Of a stretch of 62,156 nucleotides of DNA, positions 1 to 10,564 are shown one piece after another (the stretch's first letter is position 1; every line of letters starts with the position of its first letter). Under the pieces are notes generated by a model. That model made no database searches. It was not told where the DNA came from and worked only from the letters and a program-made list of their open reading frames with translations. This stretch comes from JAEUMD01 sp050250815 (GTDB lineage: Bacteria; Pseudomonadota; Alphaproteobacteria; Rhizobiales; Hyphomicrobiaceae): contig JBFWNY010000024.1 in the NCBI GenBank assembly GCA_050250815.1, forward strand, positions 1 through 62,156. Direction: 5' to 3'. Position numbers and translations under genes: made by a program.

Positions 1-250
1 CCTCGTTCTGCCAGGTTCTGCTTGATTGCGCCAAATTGTGTTGGTGGGGGATGCAAAATGCCCCTACGGCCGACGCGCCGCTGGCCCGCCACCGCTCGGA
101 AGCGCCTTCGTACCATAGTCTAAATCAGCCGAACAAGGCGGCGGGACACGGCGCCGCGCCGGGCTGGCCAATGGGGTAGGCGGCAGCGACCGTGAGGGGT
201 GGGAGCGAGCGTCGGCCCGAACCATTTCCTACCCGCGCAAGCCCAACCCC
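1..250. other. Left-edge stretch without a recognisable gene
   Basis: I see no convincing coding region or RNA here. Short open frames exist on both strands but have no ribosome binding site and no recognisable protein pattern. The stretch lies beyond the hemA terminator, so it is probably the intergenic region toward a gene outside the window. Confidence 0.4.
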
Positions 251-282
251 GAAAGAAAAACGCCCCCGAATGATCGGGGGCG
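251..282 (-). terminator. Rho-independent terminator of hemA
   Basis: A perfect 9-bp stem (CGCCCCCGA at 261-269 with TCGGGGGCG at 274-282) encloses a 4-base loop. Read on the minus strand it is followed by a T-rich tract (TTTTTCTTTC, complement of 251-260). It lies just after the stop codon of hemA and has the classical form of an intrinsic terminator. Confidence 0.9.
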
Positions 283-321
283 CTTCCACGTCTCATGTCG
301 CTCCGTCGACAGTCCGAGCGG

Positions 322-1554
322 CTACTCCGCCGCAAGGCGCACATACTGGCCGTGGGCCACCGGGCAGCGCTCCCACAACTCGGTCAGCGCCTTGACCAGA
401 TGGTCCATCTGCGCGTCGGAGTGCACCGGGCTCGGCGTCAGGCGGATGCGCTCGGTACCCTTCGGCACGGTCGGATAGTTGATCGGCTGCACGTAGACGC
501 CGTAGCGGTCGAGCAGAGTGTCGGTCACCGCCTTGCAGTGCACCGGATCGCCAACCATCACCGGCACGATGTGGCTGGGCCCTTCGATCACGGGAAGGCC
601 TGCGTCCGTCAGACGCGCCTTGAGCGTGGCGGCGCGCTCCTGGTGGCGCTCGCGCTCGGCGCTGCTCGTCTTCAAATGGCGGATCGAAGCCAGCGCGCCG
701 GCTGCGACGGCCGGCGCCAGCGATGTCGTGAAGATGAAGCCGGGAGCAAACGACCGGATGGCGTCGCACAGATCCCTGCTGGCGGCGATATAGCCACCCA
801 TCACGCCAAAGCCCTTGGCCAGCGTGCCGTTGATGATGTCGACGCGGTCCATGACGCCGTCACGCTCGGCGATGCCGCCGCCGCGCGGACCATACATGCC
901 GACCGCGTGCACCTCGTCGAGATAGGTGAGCGCGTTGTACTTGGCTGCCAGCTCACAGATGGCGCCAATCGGCGCGATGTGCCCGTCCATCGAGTAGACG
1001 CTCTCGAAGGCGATGAGCTTGGGCGTGCCGGCCGGATAGCGCTTCAGACGCGCTTCGAGGTCAGCAAGATCGTTGTGGCGCCAGACCTCCTTGGCCGTGC
1101 CGCCGCGGCGGATGCCCTCAATCATGGACGCGTGGTTTTTCTCGTCGGAGAAGATGACGAGGCCCGGGATCAGCTTCTGCAGCGTGGACAGCGTCGCATC
1201 GTTGGCCACGTAGGCCGACGTGAACAGCAGGGCACCTTCCTTGCCGTGCAGGTCGGCGATCTCGTGCTCCAGCTCGACGTGATAGTGGGTGGTGCCGGAA
1301 ATATTGCGCGTGCCGCCCGAGCCGGCGCCGACCGTATCGATCGCCTCGTGCATGGCGGCCAGCACCTTCGGGTTCTGGCCCATGCCCAGGTAGTCGTTGG
1401 AGCACCACACCGTGATCGGCCGTACACCGCGCGCCGTGAACTGCTCCGCGGCGGGGAAGGCCCCGCGCGTCCGCTTCACGTCCGCAAAAACACGATAACG
1501 GCCCTCTGCGCGGATCGAATCCAAGGCCGCGCGCAGCTTACCGGCGTAGTCCAT
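322..1554 (-). CDS. hemA: 5-aminolevulinate synthase
   Basis: Pyridoxal-phosphate enzyme that condenses glycine and succinyl-CoA to 5-aminolevulinate, the first step of tetrapyrrole synthesis by the C4 route used by Alphaproteobacteria. The 410-residue protein shows family patterns throughout: CSNDYLGM near the N terminus, the glycine-rich GAGSGGTRNISGT, DEVHAVGMYG, and the PLP-lysine segment NGTLAKGFGVMGGY. The start at 1554 is chosen because the protein then begins MDYAGKL, as in homologues, and a GAGAGGA ribosome site precedes it; a longer open frame to 1665 has no such support. It ends in a strong terminator. hemB, the next enzyme of the pathway, is about 6 kb away. Identity is very secure. 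Confidence 0.97.
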   Translation of the reverse strand: MDYAGKLRAALDSIRAEGRYRVFADVKRTRGAFPAAEQFTARGVRPITVWCSNDYLGMGQNPKVLAAMHEAIDTVGAGSGGTRNISGTTHYHVELEHEIADLHGKEGALLFTSAYVANDATLSTLQKLIPGLVIFSDEKNHASMIEGIRRGGTAKEVWRHNDLADLEARLKRYPAGTPKLIAFESVYSMDGHIAPIGAICELAAKYNALTYLDEVHAVGMYGPRGGGIAERDGVMDRVDIINGTLAKGFGVMGGYIAASRDLCDAIRSFAPGFIFTTSLAPAVAAGALASIRHLKTSSAERERHQERAATLKARLTDAGLPVIEGPSHIVPVMVGDPVHCKAVTDTLLDRYGVYVQPINYPTVPKGTERIRLTPSPVHSDAQMDHLVKALTELWERCPVAHGQYVRLAAE

Positions 1555-1965
1555 ATCCGTCCTCTCACTCCCCTGCTCGCCCACATATAGACCACGTTGG
1601 GCGGGAACTAGGCAATGCCTTCTTCCGCCTCGAAATATGCTGCCGATTGTCGCGAGCGGCGACACCCCAATCAGGCGTGCAGCGCCTGTCTTCGCAACGA
1701 AGGCACCGTGGTAGGCCCCGGGCTGCCCGCTGCGACAGCCCGAGGCCCACGGCCGCCTTGCCCAATGGCCTCTGGAGCGACCTCCAGGACATGACGGCGG
1801 CCCAACCGTGTCACGCTCGAGCGAGCGCGGTGTTGACCAATGTCAAGGGCACCTGGGCCCTCGGACGCGCCGTTCGTCGCACGCACGGGATATGCGAAGG
1901 GCGGCCCGCGGACCGCCCCCGTCTTGATCCCAAATCACATCGTGCGAAAGAGCCGTCGGACGCGC
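1555..1965. other. Intergenic region upstream of hemA; weak hairpin after ldtP
   Basis: No gene is supported in these 411 bases. An inverted repeat TGTCGC-N5-GCGACA lies at 1648-1664, about 94 bases upstream of the hemA start, and could be a regulator site, but I cannot assign it. A GC-rich imperfect hairpin at 1899-1918 follows the ldtP stop on the minus strand. It has no clear T tract, so it is only a weak terminator candidate. Confidence 0.4.
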
Positions 1966-3258
1966 TCAGTAGGCTGAAGCGGTGTCGCCGACGCCGTCCT
2001 TATTATAGAGGTCGCGGCGGAACTGAACGACGCCGTCGGCGGTCGCCCAAGCGGTGATGTAGACGAAGTGCAGGGGCACGGGCTTCTTGAGACGCACGTC
2101 CTTGCGATCACCTGACTTCTTGAGCGCCTCGATGTCGCTGCGCCCCATGTCCTGATCGCGCAGCAGCCAGCTCGCCAGATGCTCGATGTTCTGCACGCGA
2201 ATACAGCCCGAGGACGCCGCCCTGAAGTTGCGGCCGAACAGCCCTTCGGACGGCGTATCGTGCATGTAGACCGAGTATTCGTTGTTGAAGTTGATCTTGA
2301 GGAAGCCCAACGGATTGTCCTTGCCGGGCTGCTGGGAATAGCTCAGCGTCCAGGGCTGGCTCGACGCCCAGTTGATCTTCTCTGGGTTCAGCTTGCGGCC
2401 GCTGCCGTCGTAGGCGTCGATGCCGTACTTGACGAGTACGTCCTTGCCCGACTTCTGCATCTGCCGGCCCTTGGGGATGAGATCCTGCGTCACCACCGTC
2501 GGCGGCAGCCTCCAGACCGGATTGAAGTTCATTTCGTGGATCGAAGAGGTCAGTTCGGGCGTCTTGCGTTCGGGTTTGCCGACGACGCCTGAATAGCGCG
2601 TCACGACCTTGTCGTTCTCAACGGCCTCGATCTGCGCGGCCGGGATGTTGACCACGACGTAGCGACCCTTCTTGGCCGAGACCGCGTGCTGCTGCAGCCG
2701 GGCGAGGCCGAGCTTCAACTGTTTGAGGCGTGCCGTCGCCGGAACGTTGAGCGCCGCGAGCGTGCGCTTGTCGACGATCCCGGTTGGTGTCAGTCCGTTG
2801 GACGCCTGGAAACGCTTCACGGCCTTTTCCAGCTCGTAGTCGAAGCTCTCCGCCGAATGGCCCTCCTCCCGCAGATGACCTGAGATCCTGAGCCGCTCAC
2901 GCAATGCGCGCACGGCGGGGCCGCTCGAGCCGGGCTGCAGCTCACGATCGGACAGCAGCTTCCAGCCACCGTCCTTGACGATCTGCTGATAGAGCTTCAG
3001 TGCCTGCTTGGTCGCCTCGATGTTGGCGGTAGACAGCGTCGGGTAGCCGCGCGGCGGGTTGGCTTCCCATTCACGGATGAAAGACCGGTCGTAGCCGCTG
3101 GAAGACGTGGTGCCGAACGGGTTCGAGCTGTTGAAGGGGTTGACCTCGCCTGTAGGACCAAAGGACAACCAGGAGTTGCCGTCGTAGGCCGCGGCGGGGA
3201 CAGGCGCCATCAGGATCGCGGCGAGCGCGAAAGCCGGGGCAATCGCTGCGCGGTGCAT
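1966..3258 (-). CDS. ldtP: L,D-transpeptidase with peptidoglycan-binding domain, periplasmic
   Basis: Periplasmic YkuD-fold enzyme that forms or exchanges 3-3 cross-links in peptidoglycan. The 430-residue protein starts with a signal peptide ending PVPAAA-YDG. A peptidoglycan-binding-like segment follows (residues about 130-190, with LKQ/AVKRFQASNGLTPTG patterns), then the YkuD domain. The catalytic set is visible as MHDT (His about 333) and SSGCIRV with nucleophile Cys about 352. I chose the start at 3258 because it opens directly into the signal peptide; the frame is open to 3348. The gene lies next to an LdtR-like MarR regulator, the same pairing described in Liberibacter and Sinorhizobium, which supports the symbol. 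The symbol is by analogy; the enzymatic family is certain. Confidence 0.85.
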   Translation of the reverse strand: MHRAAIAPAFALAAILMAPVPAAAYDGNSWLSFGPTGEVNPFNSSNPFGTTSSSGYDRSFIREWEANPPRGYPTLSTANIEATKQALKLYQQIVKDGGWKLLSDRELQPGSSGPAVRALRERLRISGHLREEGHSAESFDYELEKAVKRFQASNGLTPTGIVDKRTLAALNVPATARLKQLKLGLARLQQHAVSAKKGRYVVVNIPAAQIEAVENDKVVTRYSGVVGKPERKTPELTSSIHEMNFNPVWRLPPTVVTQDLIPKGRQMQKSGKDVLVKYGIDAYDGSGRKLNPEKINWASSQPWTLSYSQQPGKDNPLGFLKINFNNEYSVYMHDTPSEGLFGRNFRAASSGCIRVQNIEHLASWLLRDQDMGRSDIEALKKSGDRKDVRLKKPVPLHFVYITAWATADGVVQFRRDLYNKDGVGDTASAY

Positions 3259-3812
3259 GTTGCGGGCTTTACCCGGCACCCGTACGGCGCGCGGTTCGCT
3301 CGAAGCCGAAAACCCTCTCACCGCTTCCAATCCTCCCTTCATCGGCATGGCGCCGCTGCGCCCTCCCGCGCACCTCTCCGGGCAGCAGACATGTCACCGC
3401 CGCCATGACGACCCACGCGCAACCCACGTGAGGCCGCGTCGAAAAGCAACGATACCCCACTGACGGAGGCCACTCCACCCTGGATGGGCGTATTCGCTGG
3501 TCAATGCAAGCACGTGAACGCAAGCGCAATGCCATCCCACGGCCGCCTGGCAGGGGCGCCCATGCGCTCCACGATAGAAATGGTGGGGCATGCCCAACAA
3601 CTTGAAAAGGCCGTTGCTTCCCCGATCGACGGGTTTTGCCGGCGCCGATGTGCAGCAGCCACAAGCGCGCCGAAACGGGGCACGGCCTGACAAGCAAAGC
3701 GGCGCCGTGCCATCGGGCAAGGCGCCGCTTCTTATGCTATCGCAAGAAATCCTGGCTTGGCCGGAACGGGAGCGGCACTTCTATGCCGTTCCGCAGTCTC
3801 GGCGCATCGCCA
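3259..3812. other. Intergenic region between ldtR and ldtP, no gene seen
   Basis: These 554 bases contain several short overlapping open frames on both strands, none with a ribosome site or a recognisable family pattern. The region should hold the promoter of ldtP. The palindrome found upstream of ldtR (TACCTA-AA-TAGGTA) does not recur here in exact form. Confidence 0.4.
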
Positions 3813-4322
3813 TCAGAGACGGTAGCGGATCTGGTCCGACCAGAAGCGCTCCAGGCGCACCAGTGACTTGTTGAGGCGGCTCAGGTCGTCGCTGTTGACC
3901 TCGCCAACAGCTTCGATCGAGCCCAGCTGGCGCTGGTAGAGGCTCTGAACCACGTCGCAGGCGTCGAGGCCCTTGTCCGTCAGGCTGACACGCACCGAGC
4001 GACGATCCGTCTCCGAGCGCTTGTAGTGAATGTAGCCCATGTCCACGAGCTTCTTCAGGTTGTAGGAGACGTTCGAGCCCAGATAGTAACCGCGCGTTTT
4101 CAGCTCGCCGGCCGTCAGCTCGCTGGAGCCGATGTTGTATAGCAGCAGAGCCTGCACGCTGTTGAGATCCGAGCCGCCCAGGCGATCGAACTCGTCCTTG
4201 ATGACATCGAGAAGAAGTCGGTGCAGCCGCTCGATCAACCGGAGGGCCTGCAGATACTCGGAGCGGACATCGCCCTCCGAGGCCGGCGCCCGATGGCGCG
4301 CGACGTCCAAAGCAACACTCAT
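3813..4322 (-). CDS. ldtR: MarR-family regulator, LdtR type
   Basis: A 169-residue winged-helix regulator. The central part reads as a MarR domain: LNSVQALLLYNIG, LTAGELKTRGYYLGSNVSYNLKKLVDMGYI (recognition region) and the wing with DRRSVRVSLTDKG. The start at 4322 (MSVALDV) is favoured because the residues further upstream are basic and not protein-like; the frame is open to 4400. LdtR proteins of Rhizobiales and Liberibacter regulate the L,D-transpeptidase gene ldtP, which lies just downstream on the same strand, and have roles in osmotic tolerance. A perfect inverted repeat about 90 bases upstream of the start is a plausible autoregulatory operator. Family assignment is firm; the specific LdtR name rests on sequence feel plus the neighbour. 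Confidence 0.8.
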   Translation of the reverse strand: MSVALDVARHRAPASEGDVRSEYLQALRLIERLHRLLLDVIKDEFDRLGGSDLNSVQALLLYNIGSSELTAGELKTRGYYLGSNVSYNLKKLVDMGYIHYKRSETDRRSVRVSLTDKGLDACDVVQSLYQRQLGSIEAVGEVNSDDLSRLNKSLVRLERFWSDQIRYRL

Positions 4323-4408
4323 TGCTCGCCTCACTACCTGTTTGACGCAAACCCGATTTGTTTTTTCTTGCCGGGCTTGGGTGAAAGGTATCTGAGACAA
4401 CTAAAGGT

Positions 4409-4422
4409 TACCTAAATAGGTA
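4409..4422. promoter_or_regulatory. Candidate LdtR operator (perfect inverted repeat)
   Basis: TACCTA-AA-TAGGTA is a perfect 6-bp inverted repeat with a 2-base spacer, set in an AT-rich stretch 87 bases upstream of the ldtR start. MarR proteins bind such short palindromes as dimers and usually autoregulate. That this is the LdtR site is inference from position and symmetry. Confidence 0.5.
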
Positions 4423-4525
4423 GAGTAAAAGAATAGTTACGGGGGGGTGCGCGCAAGACAACGTAAATAGTCGTCGGACGGACGGACCTGGAAAGGGCCT
4501 GCGCCGCCTCCACGGTTGCCCGCCG

Positions 4526-5626
4526 TCAGACGCGCGCGGCCTGCATCTCCTCCCGGCTTGGCAGCATCAGTTCTTGGCCCTCCGGCAGCGGTGCGAAGTA
4601 GCGATCGACCTCCGCCGTGTTCACTTCGGCCAGCGACGCCGGCGACCACACGGGACGGTTGTCCTTGTCGATGAGAGCCGCGCGTACGCCCTCGGCAAAG
4701 TCGTGCCCCTGAAGGCACCGGACCGCAAGTCTCTGGTCGGCAATCAGCACATTTCGCAAATCCATGCGCCGAGCGGCGCGCAGATGGCGCAGCGTGATCT
4801 TGAGCGACGTCGGCGACCGCTTGGCCAAATCTGCCAGCACGCCGGCCGCGAAGTCCTTGCCAGCGCCAGAAACGCTCTCCAGCCGGGACACAATCTGCTC
4901 GACCGAGTCGCCTGCAAATGCCACAGCCAACAGCCCATCCATAGCGGCCAGTTCTCCGGCGCCCGGATCAACGTGCAACCCGTCGAGCAGCGGATCGATT
5001 GGCTGCGCATCGGACAACGCCGCGACAATCCCCGCAAACGACTCGCCTGGAATACAGTGCGTCACCAGACCCAGGCGGTAAGCATCCGCCCGACCGATGC
5101 TGCGGCCCGTGAGCCCCAGATAGGTGCCGATTTCCCCCGGCAGGCGCGCCAGGACGTGCGCCACGCCCACATCCGGGAACAGCCCGATCGCGGTCTCCGG
5201 CATGGCGAAGCGATAGCCCGCGCCCGCGACCCGATGCGTGTTGTAGATGGATATCCCGACGCCCGAGCCCATCACCATGCCGTTGACGAGCGACACGGTT
5301 GGCTTGGAGAAGCATTCGAGCGTCCAGTCGAGCAGATATTCGTCGGCAAACGCTTTGGCTGCGCGGTCCGGGTCGGACGCCCCCCAGGAGACGATCTCGC
5401 GCACGTCACCCCCAGCCGAGAACGCCTTGGGGCTCTCGGATTGGATGGCGACGGCATAGAGCGAGGCATCGCGCGCCAGCACCGGTATCGCCTCGGCAAT
5501 TCGGGTGCGCATGGCGGTGGTCAGCGCATTGAGCGCCTTCACCCGCTTCAGCACGATGCGGGCAACCGCACCCTCCCTGACGATGGCGATATCCTCGCCG
5601 GCTTCATCCCCAGCCTTTTCGTTCAT
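4526..5626 (-). CDS. Enoyl-CoA hydratase/isomerase family, probable 3-hydroxyisobutyryl-CoA hydrolase
   Basis: Crotonase-fold protein of 366 residues, the usual length of 3-hydroxyisobutyryl-CoA hydrolases of valine breakdown and longer than simple enoyl-CoA hydratases (about 260). Visible signatures are KALNALT near the N terminus, the oxyanion-hole segments PKAFSAGGDVRE and NGMVMGSGVGIS, and MPETAIGLFPDVG, typical of this hydrolase group. The C-terminal half, with VRAALIDKDNRPVW, also fits the hydrolase. The start at 5626 (MNEKAG) has no clear ribosome site; a GTG at 5716 would add 30 residues and is a real alternative. The gene is isolated on its strand, and its neighbours give no further clue. 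The substrate is inferred from the family. Confidence 0.8.
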   Translation of the reverse strand: MNEKAGDEAGEDIAIVREGAVARIVLKRVKALNALTTAMRTRIAEAIPVLARDASLYAVAIQSESPKAFSAGGDVREIVSWGASDPDRAAKAFADEYLLDWTLECFSKPTVSLVNGMVMGSGVGISIYNTHRVAGAGYRFAMPETAIGLFPDVGVAHVLARLPGEIGTYLGLTGRSIGRADAYRLGLVTHCIPGESFAGIVAALSDAQPIDPLLDGLHVDPGAGELAAMDGLLAVAFAGDSVEQIVSRLESVSGAGKDFAAGVLADLAKRSPTSLKITLRHLRAARRMDLRNVLIADQRLAVRCLQGHDFAEGVRAALIDKDNRPVWSPASLAEVNTAEVDRYFAPLPEGQELMLPSREEMQAARV

Positions 5627-5823
5627 CGGCGCGAAGTTCCACTGCTTGTCTACAGAAACCCATTTGCGCGGGTCTTGCGGCGCACCGTCGTGCCCCAATT
5701 CGCCGCTATACACCACGGCGATTTGATACGAAACTTCAAGGTGATTCGCGTCGATCGGTGTGGGGACACAGATCGGCCGTCCGGCCTCGAAGTGAGGACC
5801 ACGGACAGGGGGAAGACGGGGAC

Positions 5824-7104
5824 ATGGGGCGTCGACTGCTCGGCCTGATGCTCGCGCTCGGGCTCACGGGGCCGTTTGCTGCCGTATCGCACGGTCGCGA
5901 ACCGGAGGACTCGTCGCGGCAACACGCGACCTTCCGGTTCGTTTCCGATAGTTCCGGTTTCGGCATGCGCGTCGCGGAAGACAGCGCCAGTGCGACGCGC
6001 CGCGATCCGCTCACCATGCCGGTGCCGGCGCGGGCGGCGCCGCTGTCCACGCCGCAAAGCTGGCCAGTGACGCTCGACGAGGTGCGTGCCCGCGCCAAAA
6101 AGCAAGAGAAGCCGGAACCCACCTGGTCGGAGGCGGAAGTGAAGGCGGCCCGCGCACGCTGCCACGCCATCCTCAAAAAGATCAACGCCGTCGCCTTGGA
6201 AGAAGCACCGATCCGCCAGGGCGAATGCGGCACTCCTGCACCGATCCGCCTCGTCAGCTTCGGCCGCAAGCCCGAGGTGGTGATTTCGCCGCCCGCCCTC
6301 ATCAATTGTGAAATGGCGGAAGCATTGCACGCCTGGGTGACACGCGATCTGCAGCCCCTCGCCCGCCGCCATTTGGGCGGCCCGATCATCAAGATCGAGA
6401 AAATGAGCGACTACTCCTGCCGCAATGCCTACGGCCGGGCACGCGGACGCCTGTCCGAGCACGGCCGCGTCAACGCCATCGACATCGCCGGCTTCGTGAC
6501 CTCGCGCGGCGAAAGCACGATGCTCCTTGCCGACTGGGGGATGACGGCCCGCGACATCCGCCGGCAGGTCGCCGCGGCCAAGGCCCGAGCCGTCGCCGAC
6601 GACCAGCGCAGGCTGGACGCGGAACGGGAAGGCCAGCGCCGCGCCGTGGCGAGCCACGGGGAAACCTCGCGCACCTCCGCTGCCACCGCGCTGCCGCCAG
6701 CAGCCGTCGGAACCCATGCGGGGGCGCCGGCGGGCGGCATCGCCCGCGCCAGCATCATCGAAGGCGCGCCACGGGTCACCTTCTCGATCGCCGGCGGCGA
6801 GGAGCGCTCCGGCCCTCCGCCAGCGACGCTCGGTGGGTTCGTCAGCAAGCTCGGCGGCCCGGTTCCGCGCGCCGACACCTGGGGCGAGACGCCCACGATG
6901 GTGGTGCTCGCGGCTGACGCGGCAGGCGTCGCGCCTGCTGGCCGCGGTGCCAGCGAAGCTGGCAAGAACCGCTTCCTGCGTGCCGCCCACGAAGCGGCCT
7001 GCCGCATCTTCGGCACCGTGCTCGGCCCCGAGGCCAACAACGCTCACCGCAATCACTTCCATCTCGATCTCGCCGAACGCAAGAGCGGCGCGTTCTGCCA
7101 GTAG
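5824..7104 (+). CDS. Extensin-like family protein, secreted
   Basis: A 426-residue protein with an N-terminal signal sequence (residues about 1-23, LLGLMLALGLTGPFAAVSHG) and a C-terminal extensin-like domain found in many Alphaproteobacteria. The domain is seen as CEMAEALHAWV, YSCRNAYGR, SEHGRVNAIDIAGF and, near the end, CRIFGTVLGPEANNAHRNHFHLDL. The paired HxNAxDI and NHFHxD patterns resemble metal-site residues of the D-Ala-D-Ala carboxypeptidase/VanY superfamily, so a role in cell-wall metabolism is plausible. Between the two halves of the domain sits a long low-complexity insert rich in Ala, Arg and Gly (residues about 250-350). The start at 5824 follows a purine-rich GGGGGAAGACGGGG stretch. 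Biochemical function is unknown. Confidence 0.8.
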   Translation: MGRRLLGLMLALGLTGPFAAVSHGREPEDSSRQHATFRFVSDSSGFGMRVAEDSASATRRDPLTMPVPARAAPLSTPQSWPVTLDEVRARAKKQEKPEPTWSEAEVKAARARCHAILKKINAVALEEAPIRQGECGTPAPIRLVSFGRKPEVVISPPALINCEMAEALHAWVTRDLQPLARRHLGGPIIKIEKMSDYSCRNAYGRARGRLSEHGRVNAIDIAGFVTSRGESTMLLADWGMTARDIRRQVAAAKARAVADDQRRLDAEREGQRRAVASHGETSRTSAATALPPAAVGTHAGAPAGGIARASIIEGAPRVTFSIAGGEERSGPPPATLGGFVSKLGGPVPRADTWGETPTMVVLAADAAGVAPAGRGASEAGKNRFLRAAHEAACRIFGTVLGPEANNAHRNHFHLDLAERKSGAFCQ

Positions 7105-7228
7105 CTCGCGGATCGGCGCTGCATCATGCACGCGGGCTTGCATCGCGGCTTGCAATTGGCCACAGCTTCACCGAAGCGAGGTCAGCCGAAAGCCCGAGTG
7201 TAGCGAGCCAGACAGTGTTGCAGGCCCC

Positions 7229-8242
<1,014 letters not shown>

Positions 8243-8251
<9 letters not shown>

Positions 8252-9607
8252 CGTCTGGCGGCGGCTTTCGGCTTCCTCTTCGCGGATGTGCCGCGCGTCA
8301 TCCACTTCGGCATCCTCGATCGCGTCGGATGCGATGAACACCTCGTCGCCGCGCCGCGCGTAGACCGGCCCCAACACCTCGACGACCGTGGGATTGCCAG
8401 CATCAGGATGCGGCGACCGGAAGTAGCCCTCTACCACCACGCCCTCGCGGGCATAGTCGGGATCGGACCGCCGCAGCAGATCATGCAGCTCCGGCAGCCG
8501 GAAGTGCGGCACGGCTGCATAGATGTGATGCGGAAGGTGGTAGTCCATCCCGAACGGGAACACTGCGTAACGGACGAACGGGTTGACCAGGAACACGCGG
8601 GTATTGGTGAGGCGCCCGCGGTCTGCGTTCCCGTGCTGTACCCACTGCCTCATGATCATGAAGAAAGGGAACGTCGTGAACAGCGGCAGCACCCACAGCA
8701 GCAGGTAGTACGGCCACGCCGGCAGCACGCCGAAATACTCGACCAGACTGAGGCCCGTGTAGAGCACCATGAAGAAGACGATGCGGCTCAACGCCGTCGT
8801 CTTGTGCGCAATGATCGGCTTGATGTGCGTGGCCGGGTACTGCTCCTCGGGGACGGAGAGCAGGTAGGCGATCGCGGCCGCTCCGAAGCCGACGAACAGC
8901 AGCGCCAGCGTCAGATAGTCGAACAGGAAGATGCTCAGGACGCTCAGCACGAGCGGCAGCACGATCGAGTAACCGCCGATGACGACATTGGGGCCGCGCG
9001 AGGTCTTGCGCGTCTTGTCGCGATAGGGGTTCGTGTCGACGCCCAGGCCGTTGTAGCGCGCGCGCGTCAGCGTGTAGCGCACGAGATTTGGCAGCCACAG
9101 CTGGCTCAGCAGCGCCTTGAAGAATTGCACATGCTCGAGCGGGAAGTCGAGGTCATGGCCGCTGTCGTGCAGCTGGTAGAAATCGGGATCGCGCTCGGGA
9201 TCGTTGATGAACTGGTGATGCGCGAGATGATGCAGCCGGAACTGGTAGGTCGTCGAATAGAGCGGAAACATGCACAGCCAGTCGGAAACCAGCTCGTTGG
9301 CTCTGCGGTTGCGGAACAGGATGAAGTGCGTCGCCTCGTGCGTCGCTCCGCCGAGCTGATGCTGCGAGGCGCCGATGATTGTTATCGCAAGGATGACGAT
9401 GGGAATGTTCCACCAGAACGAGAAGGCGCCGGCCCGTTGCTGCTCAATCAGCCAGATTGCAGCGACGAGCGTCGCGGCCATGATCAGATAGACGCGGCCC
9501 AGATAGTAGACGTTGGTGATGTTGTCGCGCGCCTCCTTGAGGGCGGCTATGGTCTTGCCCGTCAGCCGACCACTGGTCTCGGGCCGAACGTCTGTCGCCA
9601 TGGACAT
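8243..9607 (-). CDS. Membrane fatty acid desaturase family protein
   Basis: Integral membrane di-iron enzyme of the fatty acid desaturase superfamily, 454 residues. Three histidine clusters that would bind iron are present: THEATHF, LHHLAHHQF and DYHLPHHIY. Several hydrophobic segments fit membrane helices (for example VYLIMAATLVAAIWL, and IFLFDYLTLALLFVGFGAAAIAYLL). A charged C-terminal tail of about 60 residues after the last His box makes it longer than many family members. The start at 9607 has a GAGCGAGG ribosome site nine to ten bases upstream; ATG 9601 is an alternative two codons later. The substrate (fatty acid, carotenoid or other lipid) cannot be told from the sequence or neighbours. 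It overlaps the end of hemB tail to tail. Confidence 0.85.
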
Positions 9608-9876
9608 CGACTGGAACCTCGCTCTCGAAAGCCCACGCCGTTCTGCCCGCTGTCGCAACTGACCCGCCGCTCGGGGCGGATGGCGGTCTCGGCTCCGCCG
9701 TCGGCAACGCACCGCCTCACCAATCCCTCTTTCGACTGCCCGATCAAGATCGTCCGGGCTTGTCGAAGCTGCGAGCATTTTGCGCAAGCGGTCACGCCGG
9801 GCTGCAGAATGCAACCTACATCGTTACCAACGCTCCGAAAACCGGCTCGTTCGACAGCGTTACTGGGTTTTGATCG

Positions 9877-10452
9877 CTACTTGTACTGCTGAGCGGCTTT
9901 GACGCAGTCGGCATTCACGTCTGCGAAGATGCGGTCGGCGGCCTCCATCTGCTGGGAGCGCTGCTCTGGCGTCGCAGTCGGCGCCTTGCGGGCCATGTCG
10001 TCGAGCTTCCAGAACAGGTCCGTGTAATGGGCGCGCATGCGCTCGTCGTCGCGAATATTGGCAAGGTACGTCGCGAGCGCGCCGAACCGAGCCACGGCGT
10101 TGCCGGCCTCGATCCGGACAGTGGCAAGGCGCGCTTCGCGCTGTGCGGCAGAATAGCTGCCAGCCGCGTTCTGGTCAGCGCCGGCCGATGCAGCCTGCTG
10201 CGCTACGTCCGACAGCAATCCGGTGCGGTATTTCACCTGGAAGTAGGCATCGATGGTGTCGCGACAGGTGCGCATATATTCGCCGCGCGGCAAGCCACCC
10301 GCGATCATGTTGACAAACTTATTGTTGAGGTAGCCGTTGAAGACGGACGTGAACAGCGACAGCACGGCTATGAGCATGGGAAACCATGTGATCACGGCCG
10401 TCCGCAGATTGGAGTTGCGCAGCCCACCCGGCTCACCGCCGCCCTCGCTCAT
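9877..10452 (-). CDS. Hypothetical single-span membrane protein
   Basis: A 191-residue protein I do not recognise. After about 20 hydrophilic residues there is one hydrophobic segment (AVITWFPMLIAVLSLFTSVFNGYL), followed by a predominantly helical, charged domain with two Cys residues (YMRTCRDTIDAY and NADCVKAA). The likely topology is an N-terminal anchor with a periplasmic or cytoplasmic helical domain. The start at 10452 is preferred because GGAG lies at the right distance; ATGs at 10473 and 10464 are alternatives. It follows the cioAB genes on the same strand after about 110 bases, so it could be co-transcribed, but no functional link is evident. Confidence 0.6.
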   Translation of the reverse strand: MSEGGGEPGGLRNSNLRTAVITWFPMLIAVLSLFTSVFNGYLNNKFVNMIAGGLPRGEYMRTCRDTIDAYFQVKYRTGLLSDVAQQAASAGADQNAAGSYSAAQREARLATVRIEAGNAVARFGALATYLANIRDDERMRAHYTDLFWKLDDMARKAPTATPEQRSQQMEAADRIFADVNADCVKAAQQYK

Positions 10453-10564
10453 CGTCGCCTCCATCGACCTCATCGCGCGTCCACCGCCACGCGACCGCCG
10501 ATCATATGCAGAATCGTCCGTTGAAACGAGAGGAGCCAGAGGTTGTGGTATCCGGCCCGGCGAC

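Noticed and set aside
5650..7155. Minus-strand open frame of 501 codons
   Set aside because: It covers the extensin-like gene on the other strand and has no ribosome site or recognisable domain.
8288..9892. Long plus-strand open frame (534 codons) opposite the fatty acid desaturase
   Set aside because: Its translation is rich in Arg, Gln and His with no family pattern, while the minus strand encodes a clear desaturase with all three His boxes. It is a GC-driven antisense frame.
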